Positions 8,516-17,524 of a stretch of 64,000 nucleotides of DNA are shown here, piece after piece. The notes under the pieces were generated by a model. That model did no database searches, was not told where the DNA came from, and saw nothing but the letters and a program-made list of their open reading frames with translations. Source of the DNA: Hyphomicrobiales bacterium (GTDB lineage Bacteria; Pseudomonadota; Alphaproteobacteria; Rhizobiales; Rhizobiaceae); the NCBI GenBank assembly GCA_900473185.1, contig UCKU01000034.1, forward strand, positions 241,186 to 305,185, written 5' to 3'. A program made the translations under genes and the position numbers. Position 1 is the first letter of the stretch. Every line of letters starts with the position of its first letter.

Positions 8516-8914
8516 TCAGGCCGCGTTGCCGGCGCCCATCTGCTCGAAAACCTGCTTTGCGATCTTGATCGCATGATTGGCCGCCGGCACACCGGCATAG
8601 ATTGCCACATGCAGCAGCGCCTCGCGAATATCCTCCCGGGAGGCGCCGGTATTGGCGGTGGCGCGCACATGCATTGCCACCTCGTCATCCTGACCGAGCG
8701 CGGCAAGCAGTGCGATTGTAATCATCGAGCGCTCGCGTTTCGTCAGCTCCGGCCGGGACCAGACATGGCCCCAGGCAGCCTCGGTGATCAGTTCCTGGAA
8801 CGGCCTGTCGAACTCGGTCGAGGCCGCCTGGGCGCGATCGACATGCGCATCGCCGAGAACGGAGCGGCGGGTTACCATGCCCTGGTGATAGCGTTCGGAC
8901 GCGGTGTCGCTCAT
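8516..8914 (-). CDS. pcaC: 4-carboxymuconolactone decarboxylase
   Basis: Decarboxylates gamma-carboxymuconolactone to the beta-ketoadipate enol-lactone. The 132-aa protein has the normal length of stand-alone PcaC and the conserved helices around ITEAAWGHVWSRPELTKRERS and EVAMHVRATANTGASREDI. The start overlaps the pcaD stop by 4 bases (8911-8914), so the two reactions are translationally coupled rather than fused as in some actinobacteria. Confidence 0.94.
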   Translation of the reverse strand: MSDTASERYHQGMVTRRSVLGDAHVDRAQAASTEFDRPFQELITEAAWGHVWSRPELTKRERSMITIALLAALGQDDEVAMHVRATANTGASREDIREALLHVAIYAGVPAANHAIKIAKQVFEQMGAGNAA

Positions 8915-9714
8915 GGGCTCTTTTCTCCAACGGATGAGAGGAAGGCGCGGATGATCGCCGTCAGCGCTTCCGGCTGCTCGACAGGCGGAATATGAGCGCA
9001 GTCCTTGATGATTTCATAGCGCGCGTCGGGGATCAGTTTTGCCGTTGAGAGCGCCAGATCGGGCGGCGTCGAGCCGTCCTGATCACCGACTACGCAGATG
9101 GTCGGCACTTTGATCTTGCGCGCGGCTTCGGTAAAATCGGCGTCGCGGATCGCCGCGCAGGTGGCGACATAACCTTCTACCGGCTGGCGGATCAGCATGT
9201 TGCAGTAGCCGGCATAGGCTGTGTTTTCCGGTCGGCGGAAGGCTGGTGTGAACCAGCGCTCCATCACCATGTCCACAATGCTGGCGATGCCATTCTTCTC
9301 GACGGCGGCGATGCGGTTGTTCCAGCTTTCGACCGTGCCAATCTTGTGGGCGGTGTCGCAGAGGATCAGCGCCTTCACCAGATCCGGGCGGCGCTGGTAG
9401 AGCGATTGGGCAATAAGGCCGCCGACCGAGAGACCACAGATGACCGCATCCTTGACCGAGAGAAGGTCGAGCAGGCCGGCAAGATCGGTGGCATGATCCT
9501 CCATGGCGTAGGGCACCTGGCCGACATCGGAGAGGCCGTGGCCGCGCATGTCATAGAGAATGATGGCGAAGTCGCCGGCAAGACGGACAATCACATCCCG
9601 CCAGATTCGGAAATCCGTGCCGAGCGAATTGGCAAAGACGATAACCGGCCTGTCAGCCGGAGCCCCGATGAGCTGGTAGTGGATCGTTACATCGTTGATA
9701 CTGGCAAACTGCAC
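8911..9714 (-). CDS. pcaD: 3-oxoadipate enol-lactonase
   Basis: Alpha/beta hydrolase that opens the beta-ketoadipate enol-lactone. Nucleophile elbow CGLSVGG, an acid residue in the GDQDGSTP segment and the catalytic His in DCAHIPPVEQP are present. The preferred start is the GTG at 9712-9714 (protein begins with the VQFASINDV segment), because AGGAGGAGA lies six bases upstream; the frame extends 18 bases further without a site. It is the first gene of pcaDCHGB and faces pcaQ across a short intergenic region that holds a PcaQ box. Confidence 0.94.
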   Translation of the reverse strand: MQFASINDVTIHYQLIGAPADRPVIVFANSLGTDFRIWRDVIVRLAGDFAIILYDMRGHGLSDVGQVPYAMEDHATDLAGLLDLLSVKDAVICGLSVGGLIAQSLYQRRPDLVKALILCDTAHKIGTVESWNNRIAAVEKNGIASIVDMVMERWFTPAFRRPENTAYAGYCNMLIRQPVEGYVATCAAIRDADFTEAARKIKVPTICVVGDQDGSTPPDLALSTAKLIPDARYEIIKDCAHIPPVEQPEALTAIIRAFLSSVGEKSP

Positions 9715-9784
9715 TTTAAATCTCCTCCACACCCAATTTGGCGAGTTGATCCGGTTAAGTAAAATGATATTTTCTAGCTTTCCA

Positions 9785-9800
9785 ATAACTCATGGGTTAT
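9785..9800. promoter_or_regulatory. PcaQ binding site
   Basis: ATAACT-CATG-GGTTAT matches the published PcaQ box of Sinorhizobium (ATAACC-N4-GGTTAA) at 10 of the 12 specified bases and is internally symmetrical. It lies about 70-85 bases upstream of the pcaD start codon, where a LysR activator site would sit in front of a pcaD promoter, and it overlaps the upstream in-frame ATG of pcaQ (9799), consistent with autoregulation. Confidence 0.75.
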
Positions 9801-9807
9801 GAAAGCA

Positions 9808-10746
9808 ATGATCGATAGCCGCATCAAGTTTCGCCATCTGCAGGCCTTTGTCGAGGTGGCGCGGCAGAAAAGCGTGATGAAGGCGGCCGAGCTTTTGCAT
9901 GTCAGCCAGCCGGCGGTAACCAAGACGATCCGTGAGCTGGAACAGGCGCTCGGTGTCGGCGTTTTCGAGCGCGATGGCCGCGGCATCCGGATCACGCGCT
10001 ACGGCGAGGTCTTCCTGCGCCATGCGGGTGCTGCGCTGACGGCGCTGCGGCAGGGGCTTGATTCCGTCTCCCAGGAGCAGTTCGGCGATGCTCCGCCGAT
10101 CCGCATCGGCGCGCTGCCAACGGTCTCGACGCGCATCATGCCACGGGCGATGGACCTGTTTTTGAAGGAAAATACCTGGAGCCGGGTGAAGATCGTCACC
10201 GGCGACAATGCCGTGCTTCTGGAGCAGCTTCGCATAGGCGATCTCGACCTCGTCGTCGGGCGTTTGGCAGGTGCGGAAAGGATGGCCGGCTTTTCCTTCG
10301 AGCATCTCTATTCCGAACAGGTCGTCTTTGCCGTGCGCGCCGGTCATCCGCTGCTTGCCCCAGGCAAATCGCTCTTCGCCGAGCTCGGCCGTTATACGCT
10401 TCTGATGCCGACCCGCGGTTCGATTATCAGGCCGGTGGTTGAGAACTTTCTGATCGCCAATGGCGTCGCCAGTCTGCCAAGCCAGATCGAAACGGTTTCC
10501 GATGCCTTTGGCCGCGCTTTCGTACGCGACAGCGACGCGATCTGGATCATTTCCAATGGTGTAGTCGCACGCGACATTGCCGATGGTGTGCTTGCCGCCC
10601 TGCCGATCGATACCACCGAGACGAAGGGGCCGGTCGGACTGACGGTGCGTACGGATTCCATTCCTTCGCTGCCGCTGTCGATCCTCACACAGACGATCCG
10701 CGAGGCAGCGCTGGAAATTTCCGGCCAGCCCGCACCTGCGCACTAA
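9808..10746 (+). CDS. pcaQ: LysR-type activator of the pca operon
   Basis: Transcription factor that activates pcaDCHGB, with beta-carboxymuconate or its lactone as the known inducer class in Agrobacterium. The N-terminal winged helix (KFRHLQAFVEVARQKS through QPAVTKTIRELE) is followed by a substrate-binding LysR domain. The start MIDSRIKFRHLQ at 9808 matches known PcaQ proteins; an in-frame ATG at 9799 would add three residues and would lie inside the PcaQ box. It is divergent from pcaD, the standard arrangement in this family of bacteria. Confidence 0.92.
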   Translation: MIDSRIKFRHLQAFVEVARQKSVMKAAELLHVSQPAVTKTIRELEQALGVGVFERDGRGIRITRYGEVFLRHAGAALTALRQGLDSVSQEQFGDAPPIRIGALPTVSTRIMPRAMDLFLKENTWSRVKIVTGDNAVLLEQLRIGDLDLVVGRLAGAERMAGFSFEHLYSEQVVFAVRAGHPLLAPGKSLFAELGRYTLLMPTRGSIIRPVVENFLIANGVASLPSQIETVSDAFGRAFVRDSDAIWIISNGVVARDIADGVLAALPIDTTETKGPVGLTVRTDSIPSLPLSILTQTIREAALEISGQPAPAH

Positions 10747-10813
10747 CCTTCAAGACAGTCACCGCCTTTGTTCGTAGACTTGTCGCCCCTGGCTATCCAA
10801 GGAGGCGGCAGCA

Positions 10814-11707
10814 ATGAAAACAGGCTTCATCGGTCTCGGCGTGATGGGCATGCCGATGGCACTCAATCTTGCGCGGGCAGGCACGGACCTCATCGTCTGG
10901 AATCGTTCGCCGGAAAGTGTGGAGAGGTTGCGGGCGGGCGGCGCCGAGGTGGCTGCCGATGTCGATGCGGTTTTCGGCAAGGCCCGCACTGTGATCCTGA
11001 TGCTGGCGACAGAGGCAGTGATTGACACTGTTCTCCAGCGGGGCACGCCTGACTTTGCCGCACGGGTCGCCGGGCATGTCGTGATCCATATGGGAACGAC
11101 GGCTCCAGCCTATTCGAAAGCGCTTGAAGCGGATATCCGCGCAGCAGGCGGCCGGTATGTCGAAGCGCCCGTTTCGGGCTCGCGCCGACCGGCAGAGGAG
11201 GGCCAGCTTGTGGCTATGCTTGCCGGAAAGGCTGACGTAGTCGAGGAGGTTCGTCCGCTGCTGACGCCCATGTGCCGGGAGATGGTCGTCTGCGGTGCAG
11301 TGCCGAATGCGCTGTTGATGAAGCTCGCCGTCAACATCTTTCTCATCACGTCGGTCACGGGCTTGGCGGAAGCGGCCCATTTTGCCGGCAGGCAGGGGCT
11401 GGACATGGGGATTTTCAGGGCCGTCGTCGATGCCGGCCAGATGGCGAGCGGCATATCACGCATCAAGAGCGGCAAGCTCGTGGAGCGGGATTTCTCAGTG
11501 CAGGCGGCGATCTCTGACGTACTAAAGAACAACAGGCTTGTCGCTGAAGCGGCGCGGCAGGCGGGCATCGCCTCGCCGCTGCTCGATACCTGCCATGCGC
11601 TCTATGCCGAAACCGAAAACCTGGGTTTCGGGCGCGAGGATATGGCGGCCGTCATCCGCGCGCTTGAAGCACGAACCGAGGCAATCAGTCGGCCTTTCGG
11701 GGATTGA
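10814..11707 (+). CDS. NAD(P)-dependent beta-hydroxyacid dehydrogenase family oxidoreductase
   Basis: 297-aa enzyme of the 3-hydroxyisobutyrate dehydrogenase / tartronate semialdehyde reductase family. The Rossmann motif GFIGLGVMGMPMA opens the protein, the substrate motif appears as VEAPVSGSRRPAEEG near residue 115, and the catalytic lysine is in the LLMKLAVN segment near residue 170. GGAGGCGG gives a strong ribosome site at 10800-10807. Its place next to the pca genes hints at a side role in aromatic or hydroxyacid metabolism, but the substrate is not predictable. Confidence 0.85.
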   Translation: MKTGFIGLGVMGMPMALNLARAGTDLIVWNRSPESVERLRAGGAEVAADVDAVFGKARTVILMLATEAVIDTVLQRGTPDFAARVAGHVVIHMGTTAPAYSKALEADIRAAGGRYVEAPVSGSRRPAEEGQLVAMLAGKADVVEEVRPLLTPMCREMVVCGAVPNALLMKLAVNIFLITSVTGLAEAAHFAGRQGLDMGIFRAVVDAGQMASGISRIKSGKLVERDFSVQAAISDVLKNNRLVAEAARQAGIASPLLDTCHALYAETENLGFGREDMAAVIRALEARTEAISRPFGD

Positions 11708-11788
11708 CGCCACGCCGCTCTGGCATTTGGCGTCATGCTGACGCAATCTTGCCTGTGCAGAGAGCAGCTTTTGAAGTTGGACGGTTGA

Positions 11789-12466
11789 ATGCGCGTCTTG
11801 CTGGCGGAAGATGAACCGGAAATGGCCGCCGTGCTAGTGGCGGCGCTCCGCAACAACAATATCATCACGGACCACGTTTCCACCATCGAGGCGGCTGAGG
11901 AGGCCGTGCGGCTGAACAGCTACGATGCCCTGCTGCTTGACCGCAGTCTGCCTGACGGCGACGGGCTGGAGCTGATCGCCGACGCGCGCCGCATCCAGCC
12001 GGCTGTCCCGGTTATCATGCTGACGGCGCGCGGTGATCTGAAGGACCGGATCGAAGGCCTTGATCTCGGCGCCGACGACTATCTCGCCAAACCCTTTGCC
12101 GTCGAGGAGCTGATGGCGCGCCTGAGGGCCATTTTGCGCCGTCCGGGCAATATCGAGATCGAAAGCCTGTGCCTCGGCCGGCTGCATTTCGACCTGCGCA
12201 ACCGCGAGGCGCGTGTCGGCGAGACGGCACTCGAACTGCCTCGCCGCGAATTGCTGGTGCTAGAAGCGCTGATGCGCCGGGCCGGCCGCACGGTGGAGCG
12301 TTCCAGTCTCGAGGAAGCAGTCTACGGCATGGATGACGAGATCCAGTCCAATGCCCTCGACGCGCATGTTTCGCGCGTGCGCCGCAAGCTCGATGCGGCG
12401 TGCGCGGGGGTCGAGATCCATACGATCCGTGGCGTCGGTTACCTGATCCGGCAGGCCCGGCCATGA
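11789..12466 (+). CDS. OmpR-family response regulator
   Basis: Two-domain regulator of 225 aa: receiver domain with phospho-acceptor Asp51 (DALLLDRSLPDGDG), conserved Thr in MLTARGD and Lys in LAKPF, followed by a C-terminal winged helix ending in TIRGVGYLIR. It overlaps the histidine kinase gene by 4 bases (ATGA), so the two form a cognate pair. The downstream lipid-related genes suggest a target in envelope homeostasis. Confidence 0.93.
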   Translation: MRVLLAEDEPEMAAVLVAALRNNNIITDHVSTIEAAEEAVRLNSYDALLLDRSLPDGDGLELIADARRIQPAVPVIMLTARGDLKDRIEGLDLGADDYLAKPFAVEELMARLRAILRRPGNIEIESLCLGRLHFDLRNREARVGETALELPRRELLVLEALMRRAGRTVERSSLEEAVYGMDDEIQSNALDAHVSRVRRKLDAACAGVEIHTIRGVGYLIRQARP

Positions 12467-13833
12467 AGAAAATGAAGTTCTATTCGCTGAAATGGAGGCT
12501 GATCCGCCGGCTGGTGGCGCTGCAGGCCGCGACCCTGGTGCTGATCGCGATCGCCTTTGCCTTCGTCTTCTGGATTTCAGGCATGAGTGGCATCTTCGCA
12601 CCCGATGAACATGCAATCGATGCGGTGACGGAATCGATTGCCTGGAACGCCGACGGTTCGATGCGTATCATCAACACCGACGATTTGGGTTATCAGCGCG
12701 ACAAGGCGGCCGACTTCTGGTTTCTGGTGCGCGATCAGCAGGGCCGCATGGTCAGCGAAGGCAATGTGCCGGCGCAATATCTCGCCATCGCTGCGTCGGG
12801 TACCGATATCGCGGAAGCCCGTTTCAATGGGGACGAGGACAATCCCGCGACGATTGCCGCACGCCTGCAGAAAATAAAGACGGATCACGGCGATCTGCTT
12901 GTCATTGTCGGCCGACAGGGCAGCCTTTCGGCCGGCAAACTGCTGGTCGTCTTCATGGCAATCGCCTCCGGCATAGTGCTGCCGGTGATTTTGCTGACAG
13001 GCCTCATAACACTGGCGGTCACACCCTTCGTGGCGCGAGGTATCCACCGCGGATTGAGCGAGGTGGCGCAGGCAGCACAAGGCATCGACGGGACGACACG
13101 CGGCTACCGCCTGCCGCTCGAAAACGTGCCGGAAGAAGTCGCGCCGCTGGTGATCGCCATGAACGAGACGCTGCAGCGTCTCGACGACGATCACAACAAA
13201 CAGCGGCGCTTCATGCTGGCTGCCGCTCATGAGCTGCGCACGCCGATCGCCATCCTGCAGAACCGGCTGGAAACCATGCCGCCGACTGAGGCGACCAACC
13301 GGCTGCTGGAAGATGTCGCGCGCCTTTCGACGCTGGCCCAGCAGTTGCTCGACCTGCAGCGGCTTAATCAGGATCCGGTGCCAGATTGCTCCATCGACCT
13401 TGCGACCATAGCGCGGCGGCAGGCCGCCGAGCTTGCACCGCTGATCATCGCCGCCGGCTATCAGGCGAATTTCGAGTTGCGTTCGATGCCGGAGCGCATC
13501 CTCGGCGATGAGACGGCGCTGGAACGGGCGATTGCCAATCTGGTGCAGAACGCCATCCAGCATGGCGGCAGGAGCGGTACGATTACCATCGCCGTCGAAC
13601 GCCCCGCACAAATTTCCGTCAGCGATGAAGGCCCCGGTATCGCGCCTGAGGACCGGGAGCGGATCTTCGAGCCCTTCCAGCGTGCGAACGGTCGCAGCCA
13701 GGGCATCGGGCTTGGCCTCCATCTCGTGCGCGAGATCGTCAAGCTGCACCACGGGCGCGTATGGGTGTCGAATGCGGAGAGCGGTGGGGCAAGCTTCAAC
13801 ATGAGCTTCGAGCCGACGGTCCAGACTGCATGA
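12463..13833 (+). CDS. Sensor histidine kinase
   Basis: Membrane-bound kinase of 456 aa. Two transmembrane helices (about residues 15-38 and 158-188) flank a periplasmic sensor of roughly 120 residues, then comes a HAMP-like linker, the dimerisation box with His256 (AAAHELRTPIA), and a HATPase domain with N-box NLVQNAIQHGG and G-boxes DEGPGIAPED and GIGLGLHLV. The start ATG at 12463 overlaps the regulator stop; the longer upstream frame is unlikely. The signal sensed is unknown. Confidence 0.92.
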   Translation: MKKMKFYSLKWRLIRRLVALQAATLVLIAIAFAFVFWISGMSGIFAPDEHAIDAVTESIAWNADGSMRIINTDDLGYQRDKAADFWFLVRDQQGRMVSEGNVPAQYLAIAASGTDIAEARFNGDEDNPATIAARLQKIKTDHGDLLVIVGRQGSLSAGKLLVVFMAIASGIVLPVILLTGLITLAVTPFVARGIHRGLSEVAQAAQGIDGTTRGYRLPLENVPEEVAPLVIAMNETLQRLDDDHNKQRRFMLAAAHELRTPIAILQNRLETMPPTEATNRLLEDVARLSTLAQQLLDLQRLNQDPVPDCSIDLATIARRQAAELAPLIIAAGYQANFELRSMPERILGDETALERAIANLVQNAIQHGGRSGTITIAVERPAQISVSDEGPGIAPEDRERIFEPFQRANGRSQGIGLGLHLVREIVKLHHGRVWVSNAESGGASFNMSFEPTVQTA

Positions 13834-13904
13834 ATCTTTCCGATGCTGCGAGTGCACGTCATGCTCGCATCATTTGAAAGGGGAATACCGTAAGCGGACA
13901 ATCG

Positions 13905-14489
13905 ATGCTGGAGACCCGAATGCAACAGCCGCCGCTGGCCGCCTTCTTTAGTGCGCTTCTCGCCGAGCCCAGGAAAATCGGCGCGATCGTGCCCTCGGGA
14001 GGGCGGCTGGCACGGCTGATGACCAGCGAAATTGAACCTTCCGCAGGCAAGGTGCTGGAGCTTGGTCCCGGCACCGGGGTTTTCACCGAGGCGCTTCTGA
14101 AACGCGGCCTGCCGGCGCGAGACCTCACACTGGTAGAACTCGAAACCCGCTTCATCGCTCCGCTGCAGCAACGGTTTCCTGACGTAACCATACTCCAGCG
14201 CGATGCGCGCGAGCTCGCCGCCTGCAAAGCGGAGCTGGGACTGCAGGCGGCAATCGTCAGCGGATTGCCCTTTCGCAATATGCCCTCGGAAATCATCCGC
14301 GCCATTGTCAGCGGCAGCTTCAGCCTGCTGGAACGTGGTGGAGCCTTCTACCAGTTCACCTACGGCCATGCCTGCTCCGTACCGCCAGAGGTGCTCAATG
14401 ACTTCGGGCTGCGGGCAGAGAGGCTCGGCCGGGTGCGCCTGAATATCCCGCCCGCCAGCGTCTTTCGCATTTCGCGCCGGCCGGAGTGA
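13905..14489 (+). CDS. Class I SAM methyltransferase, phospholipid N-methyltransferase-like
   Basis: 194-aa Rossmann methyltransferase with the SAM-binding motif VLELGPGTGVFTEALL near residue 50 and an acidic post-motif in LVELE. The N-terminus (FFSALLAEPRKIGAIVPSGG) and the later motif IVSGLPFRNMP are characteristic of the rhizobial PmtA group that methylates phosphatidylethanolamine, and of related rRNA-dimethylase-like proteins. A role in membrane lipid modification is inferred, not proven. It lies 71 bases downstream of the kinase and directly upstream of a DedA-like gene. Confidence 0.75.
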   Translation: MLETRMQQPPLAAFFSALLAEPRKIGAIVPSGGRLARLMTSEIEPSAGKVLELGPGTGVFTEALLKRGLPARDLTLVELETRFIAPLQQRFPDVTILQRDARELAACKAELGLQAAIVSGLPFRNMPSEIIRAIVSGSFSLLERGGAFYQFTYGHACSVPPEVLNDFGLRAERLGRVRLNIPPASVFRISRRPE

Positions 14490-14493
14490 CGAT

Positions 14494-14979
14494 ATGGCTT
14501 TGCCGAACTTCGTGACCTGTATCCTTGCAACAGGTCTCTGTGGCGTGATGCTTGTCGCGATGCTGGAAAAACTGGTTCCGGTCGTTCCGTCCATCGGTAT
14601 CTACCTGTTCTTCGGACTGACGGCAGGCTCGGAGTTTTCGGCTGTGATCCCGCTGGTCATCATCTCTGCCTTCGGTTCGATGGCCGGGTCGCTTTGCTGG
14701 TACTATCTAGCGCGCTTCTCCGGTGCCTCTCCGGGCCTTCGGTCGTTGTCGGCATGGCTGGGGCGCTTCACGGCAGCGCGCAGAGCCTCGGGCTGGTACG
14801 CAGAAAGCATGACGCGCATGGCGCTGGTGCAGCTCGTGCCGGCCGCGCGGGTCTATTCGGGCCTTGCTTCGTCGATGGTCTCGATCGACGCCATCCGTTT
14901 TGCGGTTGCCACATTCATCGGCTGCCTCATCTGGAACGGCGCGCTGATTTCGGCCGGCTGGATGGTCCGGCATTTTTAA
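14494..14979 (+). CDS. DedA/SNARE-associated family membrane protein
   Basis: 161-aa polytopic membrane protein starting 4 bases after the methyltransferase stop. The segment VQLVPAARVYSGLASSMVS followed by a phenylalanine-rich helix and GCLIWNGAL corresponds to the conserved R-x-x-P/R core of DedA proteins, a family tied to lipid flipping, membrane potential and resistance to cationic peptides. It is slightly short for the family (usually about 200 aa). Together with the two-component pair and the PmtA-like gene it looks like an envelope-lipid operon. Confidence 0.75.
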   Translation: MALPNFVTCILATGLCGVMLVAMLEKLVPVVPSIGIYLFFGLTAGSEFSAVIPLVIISAFGSMAGSLCWYYLARFSGASPGLRSLSAWLGRFTAARRASGWYAESMTRMALVQLVPAARVYSGLASSMVSIDAIRFAVATFIGCLIWNGALISAGWMVRHF

Positions 14980-14997
14980 AGTGTCGCGCGACATGCG

Positions 14998-15753
14998 TTA
15001 GCGCAGCACGGTACGCAGCGTGGCCTGGGTTTCCTTCAGCAACGGCAGGTAGCGCGCGACCATCTCAGCCGCCGGCACATGGGCGGCCGGCGCGCCGATA
15101 TTGATGGCGGCGACCGTCTGGCCGCGATCGTTCTCAACAGGCACGGCGATGGAGCAGAGGCCGAGTTCCAGCTCCTGATCGATGAGGGCATAACCCTCGG
15201 CGCGGACCTTCCGGAACTCGGCCATCAATTCCCCAGGATCGGTCTTCGTGTTCGGGGTGTTCGCTTTCAGCTCGCTCCTGGAAAGCAAAGCCCGGGCTTC
15301 GGCCTCGGGCAGGGCTGCAAGCAAGACGCGACCCATCGAAGCACAATAGGCGGGAAGGCGGCTGCCAGGAGTGAGGTTGATCGACATGACACGGCGCTGC
15401 GAGGCGCGGGCGACATAGACGATGTCAGTGCCGTCGAGCACTGATGCGGATGCGCTCTGACCGGCTTTCTCGGAGAGCGCGTCAAGATGTGGCTGGATGA
15501 GCACCGGCAGCGGGGTTGCCTCCAGATAGGCATGCCCGAGCCGCAGGATCTTCGGCGTCAGAGTGAAGAACTTGCCGTCGTAGTCGGCATAACCAAGCTC
15601 GGCGAGCGTCAGCAGTGACCGACGCACCGTGGCGCGGTCGAGGCCGGTGAGCTTCGCCGCGTCGGTGATTGATAGCCGGCGATGCATTTCGCCGAAAGCC
15701 TCGATCACCTTGAGACCGCGGGCGAAGCCGCTGACGAAATCACTTTCCCGCAT
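14998..15753 (-). CDS. IclR-family regulator, PcaR/PobR type
   Basis: 251-aa transcription factor with an N-terminal IclR winged helix (GLKVIEAFGEMHRRLSITDAAKLTGLDRATVRR) and a C-terminal effector domain (VARASQRRVMSINLTPGSRLPAY). These match the PcaR/PcaU/PobR subgroup, which senses protocatechuate, beta-ketoadipate or p-hydroxybenzoate. Its nearness to pcaDCHGB supports an aromatic-acid role; in rhizobia and agrobacteria such regulators control pcaIJF or pobA, neither of which lies in this window. A specific name is therefore withheld. Confidence 0.85.
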   Translation of the reverse strand: MRESDFVSGFARGLKVIEAFGEMHRRLSITDAAKLTGLDRATVRRSLLTLAELGYADYDGKFFTLTPKILRLGHAYLEATPLPVLIQPHLDALSEKAGQSASASVLDGTDIVYVARASQRRVMSINLTPGSRLPAYCASMGRVLLAALPEAEARALLSRSELKANTPNTKTDPGELMAEFRKVRAEGYALIDQELELGLCSIAVPVENDRGQTVAAINIGAPAAHVPAAEMVARYLPLLKETQATLRTVLR

Positions 15754-15867
15754 GGATTTGTCTGGTTTCCTCGTGATGGATCAGAAGTTAAGGTTCGCCG
15801 GATCTTTGGCCGGATCGACGATGATACGAGCTTTCGATCCCTGGCTGCCTTTGCCGGTGGCGATTGG

Positions 15868-16779
15868 TCAGCGCGCTGGAAGCCATTTCTTCGCAACCCG
15901 GCAGGCGACCGTATATGCGGGGTCGAAGACGTTGCCTATGTCGTAACGGATCACCTGGCCAAGCAGATGGCTGGCCGCCACCGTGGTCAGGCCGTAGTCT
16001 ATAACAAGCAGGTTCAACATTTCGGTCGTCGCATGCTGCAGAGCCTGGTCTAGCGGCCTCGCATTGCCGATGGTGATGACGTCATCAGCAGTTTCAGCTC
16101 TCGGCCAGGACATTAACCTTCCCTTTTCAACCGTCAGCTGGACAGTGACTTCGAACGTCGTCTCTACGCCAGTGCCGACGATTTCGCCGTCACCCTGGAC
16201 CGCATGGCAGTCGCCAAGAAAGAACAATGCTCCGGGCGCGAAGACGGGGAACCAGATCGTCGCGCCTGGACCGAGCACGCGATAATCCATATTTCCCCCA
16301 TAGGCACCGCTCGTCGCCGTTGAGATGGCCTGGCCAAAGCTCGGCGCTACACCGAAACATCCGATCATCGGTGACAATGGCAGGACCAGATTTTCGATGC
16401 CGGCAACCGGCTCCTTCAGTTTCACAGTCATCGCTTGCCGGTCGATATCCCACAGCGTCTTTTCAGATCTTGGAAGGTCGCGAACGGCCTCGGGATCAAT
16501 GACATTTGCCGCCAACACGCTGCGCGTGAACCCAGTGTCCCTCGTGGGTTTCATGTCCAGGATTTCGACCTTGAGGGCATCTCCGGGTCCGGCACCCTCG
16601 ACGAAGACCGGCCCGTTCATGGGATTTGGACCGTGTGCCTGCCGGACGTCATTCTCGTCGTAGCCCCAAGCGTCAAGTGTGCGGGTTACGACTGTGTCGC
16701 CGCTCGCGATATTCAAAGCCGGAGGCATGGTCCCAATAACGTTGTAAAAGGCAGTTGCGACGAAATGGTGGGTCGTCAT
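15868..16779 (-). CDS. Acetamidase/formamidase family protein
   Basis: 303-aa cytosolic amide hydrolase of the FmdA/AmdA family, releasing ammonia from short amides. Conserved blocks are VFVEGAGPGDALKVEI, PLSPMIGCFGVAP, SGAYGGNMDYR and APGALFFLGDCHAVQGDGE. The ATG at 16777-16779 (MTTHHFVATAFY) gives the normal family length; the longer open frame upstream has no supporting signal. No transporter for amides is adjacent. Confidence 0.88.
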   Translation of the reverse strand: MTTHHFVATAFYNVIGTMPPALNIASGDTVVTRTLDAWGYDENDVRQAHGPNPMNGPVFVEGAGPGDALKVEILDMKPTRDTGFTRSVLAANVIDPEAVRDLPRSEKTLWDIDRQAMTVKLKEPVAGIENLVLPLSPMIGCFGVAPSFGQAISTATSGAYGGNMDYRVLGPGATIWFPVFAPGALFFLGDCHAVQGDGEIVGTGVETTFEVTVQLTVEKGRLMSWPRAETADDVITIGNARPLDQALQHATTEMLNLLVIDYGLTTVAASHLLGQVIRYDIGNVFDPAYTVACRVAKKWLPAR

Positions 16780-17001
16780 TCTATGTGTTCCGCTCGGGTG
16801 TTGGGAATGGGTGCGCAAGGTGATGTGCTGGTTCGACGAACTTACGCGTCTGTTGGGCAACCGTCGACGTGAAATATTCGGGCTTTCATGGGTGAGTGGT
16901 GAAATATGGCGCCGAGACTTCAAGATGTGAGGCAGCAGGAGATTTTGATCTTTTCGTTGCAGGCCATCGTAAGGTTGACGATCCGATGAGGAGTGCGTGA
17001 A

Positions 17002-17424
17002 TTGAGTTCTATGCCTGGCCCGCCGCGCAGTTCGTTCCAACGGGCGGTCTACATTTGCCTTGGTCTGCTGATGGTCGGTCTTGGAATTATCGGTGCCATC
17101 CTTCCGCTCATGCCGACGACAATCTTCCTGATCCTGGCTGCGTGGTTTTTCAGCCGGTCATCCCCGCGCCTGGAGGCCTATCTGATGCGCAGTCGATTTG
17201 GCGGCTCGCTGCGCGACTGGCGCGAAAATGGCGCGATTTCCAGGAAATCCAAGATTTTAGCCTTGATGGGGATGTCGGCCGGATATGCGATATTCTTCGT
17301 TACTTCGAAGCCATCGGTTTTTATTGCGATCATCGTCGGTGCATTGATCCTGGCTTGTGCCACCTACGTCGCTTCGCGGCCAAGTTCCACCCGACGCAGC
17401 GAGCCGGATGAAAGCGGCGGCTAA
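17002..17424 (+). CDS. DUF454 (YbaN-like) inner-membrane protein
   Basis: About 140-aa membrane protein with the DUF454 signature: an N-terminal helix (YICLGLLMVGLGIIGAILPLMPTTIFLILAAWFFSRSSP), the conserved region RFGGSLRDWRENGAISRKSKI, and two further helices. Function is unknown in the family. GAGGAG at 16988-16993 best serves the TTG at 17002; GTG 16993 and ATG 17011 are alternatives in the same frame. Confidence 0.8.
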   Translation: MSSMPGPPRSSFQRAVYICLGLLMVGLGIIGAILPLMPTTIFLILAAWFFSRSSPRLEAYLMRSRFGGSLRDWRENGAISRKSKILALMGMSAGYAIFFVTSKPSVFIAIIVGALILACATYVASRPSSTRRSEPDESGG

Positions 17425-17524
17425 TCTAGGTTTACGACGAGAGGCACTTTACAACGAACGTAAACTCAAATTATACGGCGCGCTCGCTATTGCTCCCATA
17501 CCCCAACATTCCCATCTGAGCGCC

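Noticed and set aside
12577..13857. 426-aa minus-strand open frame opposite the histidine kinase
   Set aside because: Fully antisense to a well-supported kinase gene, with no recognisable motif.
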